Source of the DNA: a virus
Length of the DNA: 64,000 bases
Direction: 5' to 3' (one strand)
Virus record (IMG/VR): IMGVR_UViG_3300042544_000912
Coordinates: 1-64,000 of that record
Below, piece by piece: positions 50,035-60,242 of this stretch. How positions within the stretch are numbered: the first letter of the stretch is position 1; each line of letters opens with the position of its first letter. The position numbers and the translations under genes are program-made. The notes beneath the pieces were generated by a model. The model was not told the DNA's origin and did not search any database. It worked only from the letters and a program-made list of their open reading frames with translations.

Positions 50035-51600
50035 GTGGCTTTATTACTAAGAACATTAGCACGAAACGAACTTGCCCGAGGGTTCTATCGTGATGTTGTA
50101 AACGAGAACGATTTTTTCTATTTGTTCGTGGGTAAAACCACAGACTGGCCAGGGGACGGTAGCGCAGAAACTCCTCTTGATACCGAATCGTATAATGGTC
50201 AGACACATAGAAACATAATGTTCGTTAAACGCATTCAATCGTCCGACGTGGTCATGATGATCCGTCGGATCGATTGGACTGCGGGCACGGTATATGATCA
50301 TTATGATGACATGGATAATCTCTCAACAAAAGATTTTTATGTCCTTACCAAGGACATGAGAGTGTATAAGTGCCTAAACAACAACAATGATTCTCCTAGT
50401 TTTAATATGCCAACTAGCACAGATACTACAAATGCATTCATTCTTCCTGACGGGTATGTTTGGAAGTATATGTTTAAGGTAGAAGCATCAGATGAATTGA
50501 AATATCTGTCCGCAGATTATATTCCAGTTCGTAAGATGGCAGGAGTAGGTGTTCCGTTATACGACATCAATGGTGAGATAGATTCTATTACAGTAGATGA
50601 TGGCGGTTCTGGGTATGACCCGGAAAATGTTCCCACTGTTCTTGTTCGTGGCGACGGCGAAGGTGCAACGGCAGAAGCTGTTGTAGATGAAGAAACCAAT
50701 GAAATAACAGAAATCGATGTTGTTACTCAGGGGTATGGATATTCGTTTGCCTATATAGAAATTCTCGATAATGAAACTGGTACGGGTGCCGCAGCTACTG
50801 CAAATCTTGGTAGTATTCCAGTATCGCTTGTTCAGGAATCTATTGAGGCGGCGGCAGTTCCAGGAACGGTTGATCGCATCACACTGGATGAAGTAGGCAA
50901 CAACTATTCATCGGGTGACGTTTTAGTTACCATCATGGGAGATGGTACTGGTGCCGAAGCGGTTGCGTTTGTCGATGAAAATAGTAGACTTGAACGTGTA
51001 GACGTTACAAATCCGGGAACTGGCTATACTTTTGCGGAAGTCTCTTTCAATAACATTCTTGGTATTGGTTCGGGGGCAACTGCAACGGCAGTAGTATCTC
51101 CATACTATGGCCATGGTGCTAATCCAGTCAAAGAACTTCTTGCGAAGACGGTTTGTATTTCGGTAAACTTGACCAATGACACAAGCGACTATTTCTATAA
51201 CAACGATTATCGTCAATTAGGAATTATAAAAAATCCATTGAATTCTGATTTCGTTAATTTTATGGGTGATACCGGGACAACATGTTATGTGATTGAAGTA
51301 GATGATACTTCTTTATATTCCAATGATGATGAAATTTGGTCAGATAACGGAGGAAGATTTATTGTTGCTCAAATTAAGGCGGAAACAAATCTCGTATATC
51401 TTCTTCCTGTAATTCCCGTCATCACTTCTTCTTCAACATTAACAAATAATACTACTAGCGTTACTGGATTGACTATAAATAGTCTAACTATACCAGATGT
51501 TATTAATACTACCGGCGAAATTCTTTATATTGATAATCGCCTACCTATTAATAGACAAGCTGATCAGGTAGAAAAGATTAGAACAGTTATTAACTTTTAA
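50035..51600 (+). CDS. 8: Baseplate wedge gp8-like
   Basis: The 521-residue protein starts at GTG 50035 with AAGGA upstream. F-Y-L-F-V-G-K-T-T-D-W-P, then A-F-I-L-P-D-G-Y-V-W-K-Y-M-F-K and L-K-Y-L-S-A-D-Y-I-P-V match the gp8-family core. The middle has G-G-S-G-Y-D-P and N-P-G-T-G-Y-T-F beta repeats inserted (about residues 190-345), so it is longer than T4 gp8 (334). Gp8 forms dimers in the outer wedge. Confidence 0.75.
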   Translation: MALLLRTLARNELARGFYRDVVNENDFFYLFVGKTTDWPGDGSAETPLDTESYNGQTHRNIMFVKRIQSSDVVMMIRRIDWTAGTVYDHYDDMDNLSTKDFYVLTKDMRVYKCLNNNNDSPSFNMPTSTDTTNAFILPDGYVWKYMFKVEASDELKYLSADYIPVRKMAGVGVPLYDINGEIDSITVDDGGSGYDPENVPTVLVRGDGEGATAEAVVDEETNEITEIDVVTQGYGYSFAYIEILDNETGTGAAATANLGSIPVSLVQESIEAAAVPGTVDRITLDEVGNNYSSGDVLVTIMGDGTGAEAVAFVDENSRLERVDVTNPGTGYTFAEVSFNNILGIGSGATATAVVSPYYGHGANPVKELLAKTVCISVNLTNDTSDYFYNNDYRQLGIIKNPLNSDFVNFMGDTGTTCYVIEVDDTSLYSNDDEIWSDNGGRFIVAQIKAETNLVYLLPVIPVITSSSTLTNNTTSVTGLTINSLTIPDVINTTGEILYIDNRLPINRQADQVEKIRTVINF

Positions 51601-51614
51601 GAGAGAAGTTACAC

Positions 51615-54600
51615 ATGGCCTTGGACTTAAATGTATCACCGTATTATGATGATGCTGCGGCAGCGATTGCAAACAATTACAATAGAATTCTGTTCAAGCC
51701 AGGTTATGCTGTTCAGGCAAGAGAACTAACGCAACTTCAATCTATTCTTCAAGATCAGGTTGGAAAATTTGGTAACCATGTTTTTAAAAATGGTTCTGTA
51801 GTTGCAGGTTGCGAGTTCAAACTTGACACTGCACGAGATTTCATCAAAGTTCTTGATGAGAATACTTCTGGAAGTTTAATCGAAAATATTGAAGATTATA
51901 TTGGTGCCAAGGTAATCGGTCTAACATCATCCATTCAAGCAGAAATTGTTCATGCGATTTCAGGCTCCGAAGCCGACTCGCCTAATCTCAATACACTTTA
52001 TTTAAGATATCTTACCGGTGATGGTTCCACTGACGCGGTTCACTTTTCTCCCAGCGAAACAATTCGAGTAATAGAATCTGAAACTGGAGATCAAATTGGC
52101 GATACCTTTGTAGTAGATAACACCTTCGAAGAGGGCAATTATTATTATGGTAGAGGGTCATTCATAACTCTAGATAATGGTATTATTTTTCTAGATGGTA
52201 AGTTTCTTCCTTTTACTAAAACTACTCTCGAACTACTAAAATATAATGCGTATCCGTATTTTAGAATTGGGTTTGAGATTGTAGAAAGTATCGTCACACA
52301 CGAAACTGACCCAGATCTTTTGGATCCTGCACAAGGCACATTCAACTATGCGGCACCTGGCGCCGACAGATATGTGACTACCGCGTCTCTGGTCAAATAT
52401 GCACTGGATGCCACACCCTCAGATGACTTCTCAGAGTATTTGACGATTGTTGGTGGTAAGTTACAAAATGTTGTAAGCGAAGATCGCATTTATGCCGACC
52501 TCGGTCGCAATCTTGCAAAGCGCACTTTCGATGAATCCGGTAACTATACCGTAAAAGCGTTTCCTATTTTAATCAAGGAACATCTCGACACCGGAACTAA
52601 CGGCGGTCTGATTGCATATGATGCAGAAAATCCCGCGGCGGGTGGCGATGAGACACTTCTCGCAATCGGTATTGAAGCTGGTAAAGCATATGTTCGTGGT
52701 TACGCATACGAAACCAGACAGACAGAATATATTGTTGTTCCGAAAGGTAATACAACAAAAGTCATAAACGAAGTTCCTATTTCTACTGCATTTGGTAGCT
52801 ATATTCTAGTTGACAACTTCTGCGGTAACTGGGATATTGCAGCGGGTGATACCGTATCTCTTCGTGGTACCGCAGCGAATGCAATTGGCACTTCTGGTTC
52901 TCCAACTGGCGGCGCACAATCTCTTGCTGGCCCACCCGGTTCACAAATCGGCACAGCTAGAGTTCGTCATATTGTCCATGAAACCGGCACACCTGGGGTA
53001 TATAACACCCAATATCGTATGTATCTCTACGATATTCAAATGGCATCTTCATATAACTTCGAAGATGTTAAGGGTGTTTACTATGATACTACCGCCGATG
53101 GCCACGCGAACGTTGTTCTTGTAGATAGTAAAGCATACCTATACGAGAGTAAGTTCAACAGCCTTCTTTTCAAGTTACCCGCAAGAGCATTGAAGACTAC
53201 AAATCCTGTTTCGGTTGACAATAGTTTTGTCTACAACAAACAGTTTGATGATACTATTGATAGCAGCAACACTATTACATTCTCGGTAAGTTCACCAGAG
53301 AGTTTTCCGTTTACAGTTGGAACACTGACTAATACAGAAATTCTTGATAATATTATTGTTACTACAAAAGCTGCCTGCACTATCAATAGTGTTGCATATG
53401 AGATCGGTTCAGTATTAGACCTTCGCTCTACCGCTGGCGTATCTGTGACCAATACTGGTTCGCAGATTACAATAGCTTTCCCAGGAGCAATTCTCGCTGC
53501 CACGAACATTCGCGTTCACTGTAAGGTACAAGTTGCTGGTGCAAATAAAGTAACCAAGGAACTTAAAGAAAGTGCGGTTGTTGTTCTGGATACAGAAGAT
53601 AGCGGTAATACTACTGGCACATATAATCTCGGTGCGTCCGACGGTTACAAACTTCGCTCGGTCAAGATTGGCGATTTCGATGAAGACGCGGCAGATATTC
53701 AGACAGGTGGAACAGATGTAACTGCACTGTTCAACTTCGATACTGGTCAACGTGACGGCTTCTACGCAAACGCTAGAATTGTTAAAAAACCAGGTGCAAG
53801 TCTTACGCTAACCGACAAAAAGTTGGTTGTGACATTTGACTACTTCACGCACGGTGGTTCTCCTTCTACGGTATACAACTTCTACACAGTTGATTCATAT
53901 CCGGTAGACGATGAAACTACCCCAGCCGGTAAAATTCGCACGGAAGAAATTCCAATTTACACCTCCACAACTTCTGGGGTCACATACGACCTTCGTGATA
54001 CATTGGACTTCCGTCCTCGTTGGGACGATACAATTACATTCACGACAAGTCCTGCCTCAGCACCAGTTAATCCTGCAGTAGGTTCTTCACCGAGCGGCCC
54101 CGCTGGAGGTGCTATCATAACACCTTTCCCGACAGAACAATTTACTACAGATATTGAATATTATCTGGGACGTAAAGACAGAATTGTCATGGATGATGAA
54201 GGCGTATTCTCATCCGTATATGGCGTCTCCTCACTATCTCCAATTGAACCGGTAGAGCCAGAGAATGCTTTGTCTATTGCGATTGTGGATATTCCTCCAT
54301 ATCCTTCACTGGCACCTAGTGTTGCTAAGTCTGTGGGTAGAACCGATTACGGGGTTAAGTATAAATCGATTGATAATCGTCGCTATACAATGCGCGATAT
54401 CGGTCAACTAGAACAGCGACTAAATCGTCTTGAATATTATACATCTCTAAATCTACTGGAAAAATCTGCCAGTGATTTGAGCATTACTGATACAAACGGT
54501 CTAGACCGTTTTAAGAATGGTATTCTCGTAGATGCCTTCACCGGGCATAACGTTGGTAATGTTTTAAGTAATGAATACCATATTGCTATCGATCCTGCCG

Positions 54601-57536
54601 CTAAAGAAATGCGTCCGTTCTTCTTCATGGAAAATGTGGACTTACAATACGATTCGACAAACTCGACTAATATTACAAAAACAGGCGATTTACTGACACT
54701 ACCGTATACAGAATTTACGATGATGAGTCAGTTACAAGCATCTAGGTTTCGTAATTGCACAGGCGAACTTCTGTTCACATATATTGGTGATATGGAACTT
54801 GATCCGCCTGTCGATAACTGGTCTGACACTACAACCCTTCCTGATATTTCTGCAAACTTTGACGGTAACTATGACGCATGGGAAACTCTTGCCGACGCAT
54901 GGGGTACCCAATGGGAAGATTGGCAAGATACCGGAACAGGTAGAGTTACAGCGAATACGCAGCGCGCCGCGGGTAACACCGCAATACGAGGCGATACTCT
55001 TTTCCAAGAAGATATTGCTATTGTAACGACTACAACAGAACAAAGACAAACTCGTCAGGGCGTCCAACTTACGGTAACACCGGAAACACAGACTCAAAGA
55101 ATAGGTCCTAGAGTAACAAATACTTCTATCATTCCGTTTATGCGTTCTATTATAGTAACGTTTAAAGCAACGAGAATGAAGCCACTTACTCGTGTATATC
55201 CATTCTTCGATGGCATTACTGTGGAAGAACATTGTCGCCCACTATCAGGTATTGTTAGTGGCACAACAAATTCTGTTCAAAACTCATCACTAGCAACGGG
55301 TGATTATGGTGATCCCTTAATCACAAATGCGGCAGGCGAATGTTTTGGTCAATTCAGAATTCCTGCTGGTACTTTCCGTGTAGGAGAAAAACTATTCAGA
55401 CTTGCAGATGATTCTAAAAATAGAGTTAAGTTTATTACTACATCTGCATCGATGGCATTCTCTGCAAATGGTTTATCACAAAGCGTCCAAGATACAGTAA
55501 TCTCGACGAGAGTTGCCAATGTGGCAGCCGTCAATCTTTCGGATAGCAGAACGGTTTCTGATAGCAATACGACGGTAAATCGTCTAGGCGAAAGAGCAGT
55601 AGGTGTCGTTCAAACAACAGTTGTGAACAATACATTCACTACAATTAATAATACGACAAATGTTACCGAAGTTACGCAAGTAACACAAGAAGTAAATAAT
55701 ACTTTTGTAACAGAAGTCACTAATAATATCACAAATGTTACCGAAGTTACTCAGGTAACTGCGCCAGATCCGGCGCCCGTTGTTCCACCCGCGGACTTGG
55801 ACTTGGACTTCGATCTTGGTTTCTTTTCAATCGGCCCATTCCAATCTATTGACCCTATCGCTCAGACGTTTATGGTTTCTGAGGTGCCGTTCGGTTGTTA
55901 TGTGACTTCGATAGATACCTACTTCAAGAAAAAATCTCTGACAAATCCTATTACACTACAACTGCGGGAAGTGGTAAATGGTTATCCAGGTAACAGAGTA
56001 ATTCCTTTTGGTGAAGTAACACTATTGCCAAGTCAGGTAAATGTTGATGCGGACAATGGCGAAGCGTCAACCAAGTTTACTTTCCCTTCACCGGTATATT
56101 TGCAAAACAATACCGAATATTGCTTTGTTCTTCTGCCAGCGGGCAACGACCCTAACTATGAGATTTGGGTTTCTGAATTGGGTGAAAATCAACTCAATAC
56201 AACAACACGCATCTCAGAACAGCCAAATGTTGGTGTCCTATTTACATCTGCGAACAACAGAACTTGGACAGCATGGCAAGCGGAAGATATTAAGTTTAAA
56301 TTACAGAGAGCAAACTTCAACATCGGTACAACCGGAACAGTTACACTGAATACACATGATATCGATTATGCGAAATTTGATTCCTTCTCGGAAGGTGCAT
56401 TTACTTCCGGTGATAAAATTCATGGCTTCTCGTTTGACATCGTTAACGCGGGTACTGGTTATACACCGACAAACGGTACGGTCAGCCACGCACTGAGTGG
56501 TGGAATAAGCACGGGCGGAACGAATGCTACGGTTGCAGTCACTTTTTCCGGTGGCGCAGTAAGTAATGTGGTGGTGACAAACCCAGGTTCTGGTTATGTA
56601 AGCAATCCTACTCTGACTATTACTGGTGGTGGTTCAAATGCAAATATTAGCGTGACCCTCAATTCCGGTTTTGCCCATTCGTATGATTCCTTATACAACG
56701 TTGCTAAGGTTTATGTTGAAAGTGGAAACTTTACTGTAAACGACCGAGTGGGTAATGGAACTTCTCATGCTCTAATAGCAGAACTTGAAGACAAAGTGTT
56801 GAATGCATTAGGTGCCAATGTTGGATACATGGATCATACTCCATGTCAACTAATTTGGGCATATTCTGCAACGACAAATACTGGTTCCGAGACACAAGCA
56901 TCGTCATCATATGAGAATTTTGTGCCGGATAAAACAACGGAACTGACAATCGATGCCGCCATTCGTTCATATTCAAATGAGCAAAATGATCTTGGTGGAG
57001 ATAAGTCATTTAAAATTCAACTTGGCATGACATCACAAACATCTACTGTTTCGCCGGTTATCGACCTTAGAAAATGTTCTATGATTGCAATCGCAAATGA
57101 CGTTAATAATGATGCGACCGACGAAGATATTGGTATCGGTGAAGCAAGGTCCAAGTATGTTTCTCGTCAAGTTGTGCTTGATGATGGACAGGAAGCAGAA
57201 GACCTTAGAGTATATCTAAGTCAGTATGTTCCAAATGGCACGGACGTAAAGGTATATGGTAGATTCCTACATCAAAGCGATCCGGCGGCATTTGAAGAAA
57301 AAGATTGGATTGAGTTGACTACCACTCCACCAACAGTTACTTCATCTAGCTTCGTTGAATATACATATGATATTCCATCGACCGAATTGAATGGTGATGG
57401 CGTATTTGAGTATACTACAGACGGTGTAACTTACACGGGCTACAAAACTTTTGCGATTAAAGTAGTTCTTCTTTCGAGTAAAACTAGTGTTATTCCAAAA
57501 TGTCGCGAACTTCGCGCAATAGCTCTACAGGTATAA
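51615..57536 (+). CDS. DUF4815-type giant baseplate/fibre protein
   Basis: The 1973-residue protein has the N-terminal signature L-D-L-N-V-S-P-Y-Y-D-D, then Y-N-R-I-L-F-K-P-G-Y-A-V-Q-A-R-E-L-T-Q-L-Q. This is the DUF4815 family of large structural proteins from marine T4-type phages. A Thr/Asn/Val coiled region (N-N-T-T-N-V-T-E-V-T-Q-V, about residues 1338-1385) separates the DUF part from a C-terminal set of beta modules (L-S-G-G-I-S-T-G-G, N-P-G-S-G-Y-V). These are probably trimeric fibres or receptor-binding arms. AGAGAAG precedes the ATG. Confidence 0.75.
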   Translation: MALDLNVSPYYDDAAAAIANNYNRILFKPGYAVQARELTQLQSILQDQVGKFGNHVFKNGSVVAGCEFKLDTARDFIKVLDENTSGSLIENIEDYIGAKVIGLTSSIQAEIVHAISGSEADSPNLNTLYLRYLTGDGSTDAVHFSPSETIRVIESETGDQIGDTFVVDNTFEEGNYYYGRGSFITLDNGIIFLDGKFLPFTKTTLELLKYNAYPYFRIGFEIVESIVTHETDPDLLDPAQGTFNYAAPGADRYVTTASLVKYALDATPSDDFSEYLTIVGGKLQNVVSEDRIYADLGRNLAKRTFDESGNYTVKAFPILIKEHLDTGTNGGLIAYDAENPAAGGDETLLAIGIEAGKAYVRGYAYETRQTEYIVVPKGNTTKVINEVPISTAFGSYILVDNFCGNWDIAAGDTVSLRGTAANAIGTSGSPTGGAQSLAGPPGSQIGTARVRHIVHETGTPGVYNTQYRMYLYDIQMASSYNFEDVKGVYYDTTADGHANVVLVDSKAYLYESKFNSLLFKLPARALKTTNPVSVDNSFVYNKQFDDTIDSSNTITFSVSSPESFPFTVGTLTNTEILDNIIVTTKAACTINSVAYEIGSVLDLRSTAGVSVTNTGSQITIAFPGAILAATNIRVHCKVQVAGANKVTKELKESAVVVLDTEDSGNTTGTYNLGASDGYKLRSVKIGDFDEDAADIQTGGTDVTALFNFDTGQRDGFYANARIVKKPGASLTLTDKKLVVTFDYFTHGGSPSTVYNFYTVDSYPVDDETTPAGKIRTEEIPIYTSTTSGVTYDLRDTLDFRPRWDDTITFTTSPASAPVNPAVGSSPSGPAGGAIITPFPTEQFTTDIEYYLGRKDRIVMDDEGVFSSVYGVSSLSPIEPVEPENALSIAIVDIPPYPSLAPSVAKSVGRTDYGVKYKSIDNRRYTMRDIGQLEQRLNRLEYYTSLNLLEKSASDLSITDTNGLDRFKNGILVDAFTGHNVGNVLSNEYHIAIDPAAKEMRPFFFMENVDLQYDSTNSTNITKTGDLLTLPYTEFTMMSQLQASRFRNCTGELLFTYIGDMELDPPVDNWSDTTTLPDISANFDGNYDAWETLADAWGTQWEDWQDTGTGRVTANTQRAAGNTAIRGDTLFQEDIAIVTTTTEQRQTRQGVQLTVTPETQTQRIGPRVTNTSIIPFMRSIIVTFKATRMKPLTRVYPFFDGITVEEHCRPLSGIVSGTTNSVQNSSLATGDYGDPLITNAAGECFGQFRIPAGTFRVGEKLFRLADDSKNRVKFITTSASMAFSANGLSQSVQDTVISTRVANVAAVNLSDSRTVSDSNTTVNRLGERAVGVVQTTVVNNTFTTINNTTNVTEVTQVTQEVNNTFVTEVTNNITNVTEVTQVTAPDPAPVVPPADLDLDFDLGFFSIGPFQSIDPIAQTFMVSEVPFGCYVTSIDTYFKKKSLTNPITLQLREVVNGYPGNRVIPFGEVTLLPSQVNVDADNGEASTKFTFPSPVYLQNNTEYCFVLLPAGNDPNYEIWVSELGENQLNTTTRISEQPNVGVLFTSANNRTWTAWQAEDIKFKLQRANFNIGTTGTVTLNTHDIDYAKFDSFSEGAFTSGDKIHGFSFDIVNAGTGYTPTNGTVSHALSGGISTGGTNATVAVTFSGGAVSNVVVTNPGSGYVSNPTLTITGGGSNANISVTLNSGFAHSYDSLYNVAKVYVESGNFTVNDRVGNGTSHALIAELEDKVLNALGANVGYMDHTPCQLIWAYSATTNTGSETQASSSYENFVPDKTTELTIDAAIRSYSNEQNDLGGDKSFKIQLGMTSQTSTVSPVIDLRKCSMIAIANDVNNDATDEDIGIGEARSKYVSRQVVLDDGQEAEDLRVYLSQYVPNGTDVKVYGRFLHQSDPAAFEEKDWIELTTTPPTVTSSSFVEYTYDIPSTELNGDGVFEYTTDGVTYTGYKTFAIKVVLLSSKTSVIPKCRELRAIALQV

Positions 57537-57537
57537 T

Positions 57538-57771
57538 ATGTCTCAAAGATATCAGTTGGACGACACAACTAAATATGTTAGAGATGGCCATTCAAAAGCT
57601 ATTATTTCTACGGATGTTGCTGGATTGTCTGCATACAAAGCTAGAAAAAACAAACAAAGAGAACAAGCGCATCAACTTCGACAGTTTGAAAATGACATAA
57701 ATACTGTAAAAGAAGAGATGCAAGATATCAAATTGCTATTGCAGCAAATCTTACAGAACCAGGGTAGATAA
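57538..57771 (+). CDS. Small coiled-coil virion protein, 77 aa
   Basis: The 77-residue protein has Y-V-R-D-G-H-S-K-A-I-I-S-T-D near its start, and a strong coiled coil in the second half (L-R-Q-F-E-N-D-I-N-T-V-K-E-E-M-Q-D-I-K-L-L-L-Q-Q-I-L). It lies one base after the DUF4815 gene. Small coiled-coil adaptors at this position probably connect fibre parts; no function is proven. Confidence 0.7.
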   Translation: MSQRYQLDDTTKYVRDGHSKAIISTDVAGLSAYKARKNKQREQAHQLRQFENDINTVKEEMQDIKLLLQQILQNQGR

Positions 57772-57774
57772 GAT

Positions 57775-58257
57775 ATGTCCACTATTACACTTAGATCCGT
57801 AAAAGGAACTCCACTTACAAACACAGAAGTTGATAATAACTTCAACAACCTGAATACTGATAAGTATCAGTCGGGTGATAGTCCTACCTTTGGTAGTCTT
57901 ACTCTCACTGGTAATTTCATGCCGTCGATTGCTACCGCAGTTTCGGCCGCAGGCACAAATCAGTCAGGTGCAACAGAACTTGCTAAGGTATATAACTTAG
58001 TGACTACTGTTGGTTCGGGTGCAGGAGTTAAACTTCCTACCGCGGCAGAGAAGCTAACATATACGGTAGTGAATACAACGGCTACTAATCTTTTGATTTA
58101 TCCTAATCTTTCGGATAAGATCAACGGCGGAACTGCCAATGCTGCGGTAACATTAGCGGCGGGTTCTTCTGTAACTTTCATTGCTAAAGACGCTACGGAT
58201 TGGTATTCGTTGACCCCTCTATTAGTATTTGATTCGAGCGGCACAAGACTAAACTAA
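57775..58257 (+). CDS. Fibre-associated structural protein, 160 aa
   Basis: The 160-residue protein has the common fibre start T-L-R-S-V-K-G-T-P-L-T-N-T-E-V-D-N-N-F-N-N-L-N. This trimer-forming motif is found in many tail-fibre and head-fibre proteins. The rest is a beta-rich domain (Y-P-N-L-S-D-K-I-N-G-G, A-A-G-S-S-V-T-F-I-A-K-D). It may be a short tail-fibre or a connector for the following YTG-repeat protein. Confidence 0.7.
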   Translation: MSTITLRSVKGTPLTNTEVDNNFNNLNTDKYQSGDSPTFGSLTLTGNFMPSIATAVSAAGTNQSGATELAKVYNLVTTVGSGAGVKLPTAAEKLTYTVVNTTATNLLIYPNLSDKINGGTANAAVTLAAGSSVTFIAKDATDWYSLTPLLVFDSSGTRLN

Positions 58258-58268
58258 GGTTATAGAAA

Positions 58269-59750
58269 ATGAATCCTTTAAAGATTAAGGCATCTGCAAC
58301 TCCGATTACGTCTTCAAACTTCCAAGGTTTGCAGACGATGACGGACAATGAAATAAAGAACTACATTGCAAATGTCATCACAACAAAGTTTGCTACCGAT
58401 ACTAACGGTTCGGGCACGGCAGAATTGAATGTTGATACTGCAAATGCTTTATCGGGTACCTCAATCGGAACATTTTCTGATACTGATAGAACAGAAGCTA
58501 CCGGCACACACCCTGCAACCGGTGGCATTACTACCACAACATATTATGCAAAGCAAGTTACTGCCGCTGCCTCTGAAAGCATAACTAATAGACCAGTCGG
58601 TTATGGTACTGGCATGGAAGAGTTGACAGATGCCGAAATGCGCACCGATGTTCTCGACAAAGTTATCGCCGCGATGGTTGCAGAATCTTCTTATACTGCT
58701 GGCCAATATAAGTTGTCCGCCTCGGCTCCAGCTGGCGGCACCTGGACTTCTCGTTACACCATTACAGACGTTGCGAATGGTGGAAACACTACAACATATC
58801 TGTGGCAGAAAACGGCTGCAACTTCGGCCGCAGATGGCGATCTACGCCCACTAAAAGTATTCAGTGGAAATAACGTCAGGCAAATGAGTGATGCTGAAAT
58901 TCAGCAAATGCTTCCTTATTTCCGCAACAGAATTATTTCTACTGGCATCGGCACATATTCGTTACAAGCAACTGCTCCGGTATCTGGTACGTGGGTTCAA
59001 ATGGGCGATGCATTCAGTGATACTCGTGAACAAGTAGTGTCGCAAAACTATACCGGCTATTATACAGGTAACTATACCGGCACATATACAGGTAGCTATA
59101 CTGGCACATACTCTGGTCCATATTCACAAAACTATACGGGTACCTACACAGGTAACTTCGTTGGACCTAAAACATATTCACAAGCATATTCCGCAGGATA
59201 TACAGGTAGCTACACAGGTAGCTTCGTTGGACCTAAAGCATATTCACAAGCATATTCCGCGTCATATACAGGTAACTATACCGGTTCGTTTGCAGGTACT
59301 GGAGCATATTCACAAGCATATGCCGGAGCATATTCTGGTGCATATACAGTCTACTATGGTGGTTATAGTTCCCCTGCTACATGGTACACGGGCTACTATA
59401 CCGGATATTTTACTGGCTTCTATACTGGTCCTAAGAACTATTCTGGAACATACTCTGGACCATATACTGGATTTTACACCGGTTTCTATACAGGCACAGG
59501 CACATATTCTGGAACATACTCTAGTGCGTATACTGGATTTTACACCGGTTTCTATACAGGCACAGGCACATATTCCGGACCATACTCTGGCCCATATACT
59601 GGATTTTACACAGGTAGCTATACTGGCACATACTCTGGTCCATATTCGCAAGCATATTCTGCTGCATATACTGGCGTATATGCGGGCAACACAGTAATCG
59701 TAACCAAAGATACAGTATCTACGGTAAAGCTCTGGATTCGCACAGCCTAA
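58269..59750 (+). CDS. YTG-repeat fibre protein
   Basis: The 493-residue protein has residues 1-255 with two copies of a helical-beta unit (Q-T-M-T-D-N-E-I-K-N-Y-I, M-E-E-L-T-D-A-E-M-R-T-D-V-L, R-Q-M-S-D-A-E-I-Q-Q-M-L). Residues about 258-480 are an almost pure aromatic tetrad repeat, [YF]-[TS]-G-x, with F-T-G-F-Y-T-G and Y-S-G-P-Y-S variants. It ends with a short V-K-L-W-I-R-T-A. Similar Y-T-G-x-Y-T-G repeats occur in marine T4-type fibres. They likely form a thin aromatic-rich rod or adhesive surface; exact use unknown. Confidence 0.75.
   Translation: MNPLKIKASATPITSSNFQGLQTMTDNEIKNYIANVITTKFATDTNGSGTAELNVDTANALSGTSIGTFSDTDRTEATGTHPATGGITTTTYYAKQVTAAASESITNRPVGYGTGMEELTDAEMRTDVLDKVIAAMVAESSYTAGQYKLSASAPAGGTWTSRYTITDVANGGNTTTYLWQKTAATSAADGDLRPLKVFSGNNVRQMSDAEIQQMLPYFRNRIISTGIGTYSLQATAPVSGTWVQMGDAFSDTREQVVSQNYTGYYTGNYTGTYTGSYTGTYSGPYSQNYTGTYTGNFVGPKTYSQAYSAGYTGSYTGSFVGPKAYSQAYSASYTGNYTGSFAGTGAYSQAYAGAYSGAYTVYYGGYSSPATWYTGYYTGYFTGFYTGPKNYSGTYSGPYTGFYTGFYTGTGTYSGTYSSAYTGFYTGFYTGTGTYSGPYSGPYTGFYTGSYTGTYSGPYSQAYSAAYTGVYAGNTVIVTKDTVSTVKLWIRTA
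59040..59690 (+). repeat. 12-base-phased coding repeats (Y-T-G-x)
   Basis: Imperfect repeats such as CATATACAGGTAGC / CTATACCGGC recur every 12 bases, with longer duplications (e.g. GGATTTTACACCGGTTTCTA at about 59468 and 59528). The array would recombine easily and could vary in length. Confidence 0.75.
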
Positions 59751-59795
59751 CTATACTATATACATTATATAATTTCTTTTTATGGAGAATTTGAA

Positions 59796-60242
59796 GTGAC
59801 ACGGAAAATTGAAAATCCCTATTGGTCAAATAAAGATACAAAGCACGTTATTGCCGAATTCGTATACGAAGATGGTAAGAGACAGTTGGCATCCATCATG
59901 GGTGATGAGAATAATCCTGATTTTAAAGAAATCATGGAACTCTTCACCGAGGAAGAAATTGATGCTAACACAAAAGTTCGGTTAGACAAGCGCGACGAAC
60001 AGGTTCGCCGCAATCGCGAACGTCAAGAAGTAGATAGATCCAGAATGCAGCAAGAGACCTTGTTCGCGGCCAAGCTGGATGCTTTTGAAATTCCCATAAT
60101 CAAGACTTCAACAAATCGTGCAGCAAAAGCAAAGATACGTAAGGCCAAAACACTTATGGAAGTAACGGCATATGCTATCATGCTTATGATGCAAGAGGAA
60201 GCTAATACAACAATCGTAACAGAAGCGCAAGATGCAGAATAA
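59796..60242 (+). CDS. Hypothetical protein, 148 aa
   Basis: The 148-residue protein starts at GTG 59796, preceded by TGGAGAA. It starts M-T-R-K-I-E-N-P-Y-W-S and has a charged helical middle (E-E-E-I-D-A-N-T-K-V-R-L-D-K-R-D-E-Q-V-R-R-N-R-E-R) and a hydrophobic helix near the end (L-M-E-V-T-A-Y-A-I-M-L-M-M). It follows the last fibre gene, where fibre chaperones are often found, but no chaperone motif is seen. It overlaps the next gene by 11 bases. Confidence 0.65.
   Translation: MTRKIENPYWSNKDTKHVIAEFVYEDGKRQLASIMGDENNPDFKEIMELFTEEEIDANTKVRLDKRDEQVRRNRERQEVDRSRMQQETLFAAKLDAFEIPIIKTSTNRAAKAKIRKAKTLMEVTAYAIMLMMQEEANTTIVTEAQDAE

Noticed and set aside
59161-59697. Second plus-strand frame (178 codons) within the YTG fibre gene
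   Set aside because: His/Ile-rich text arises from reading the 12-base repeat out of frame.
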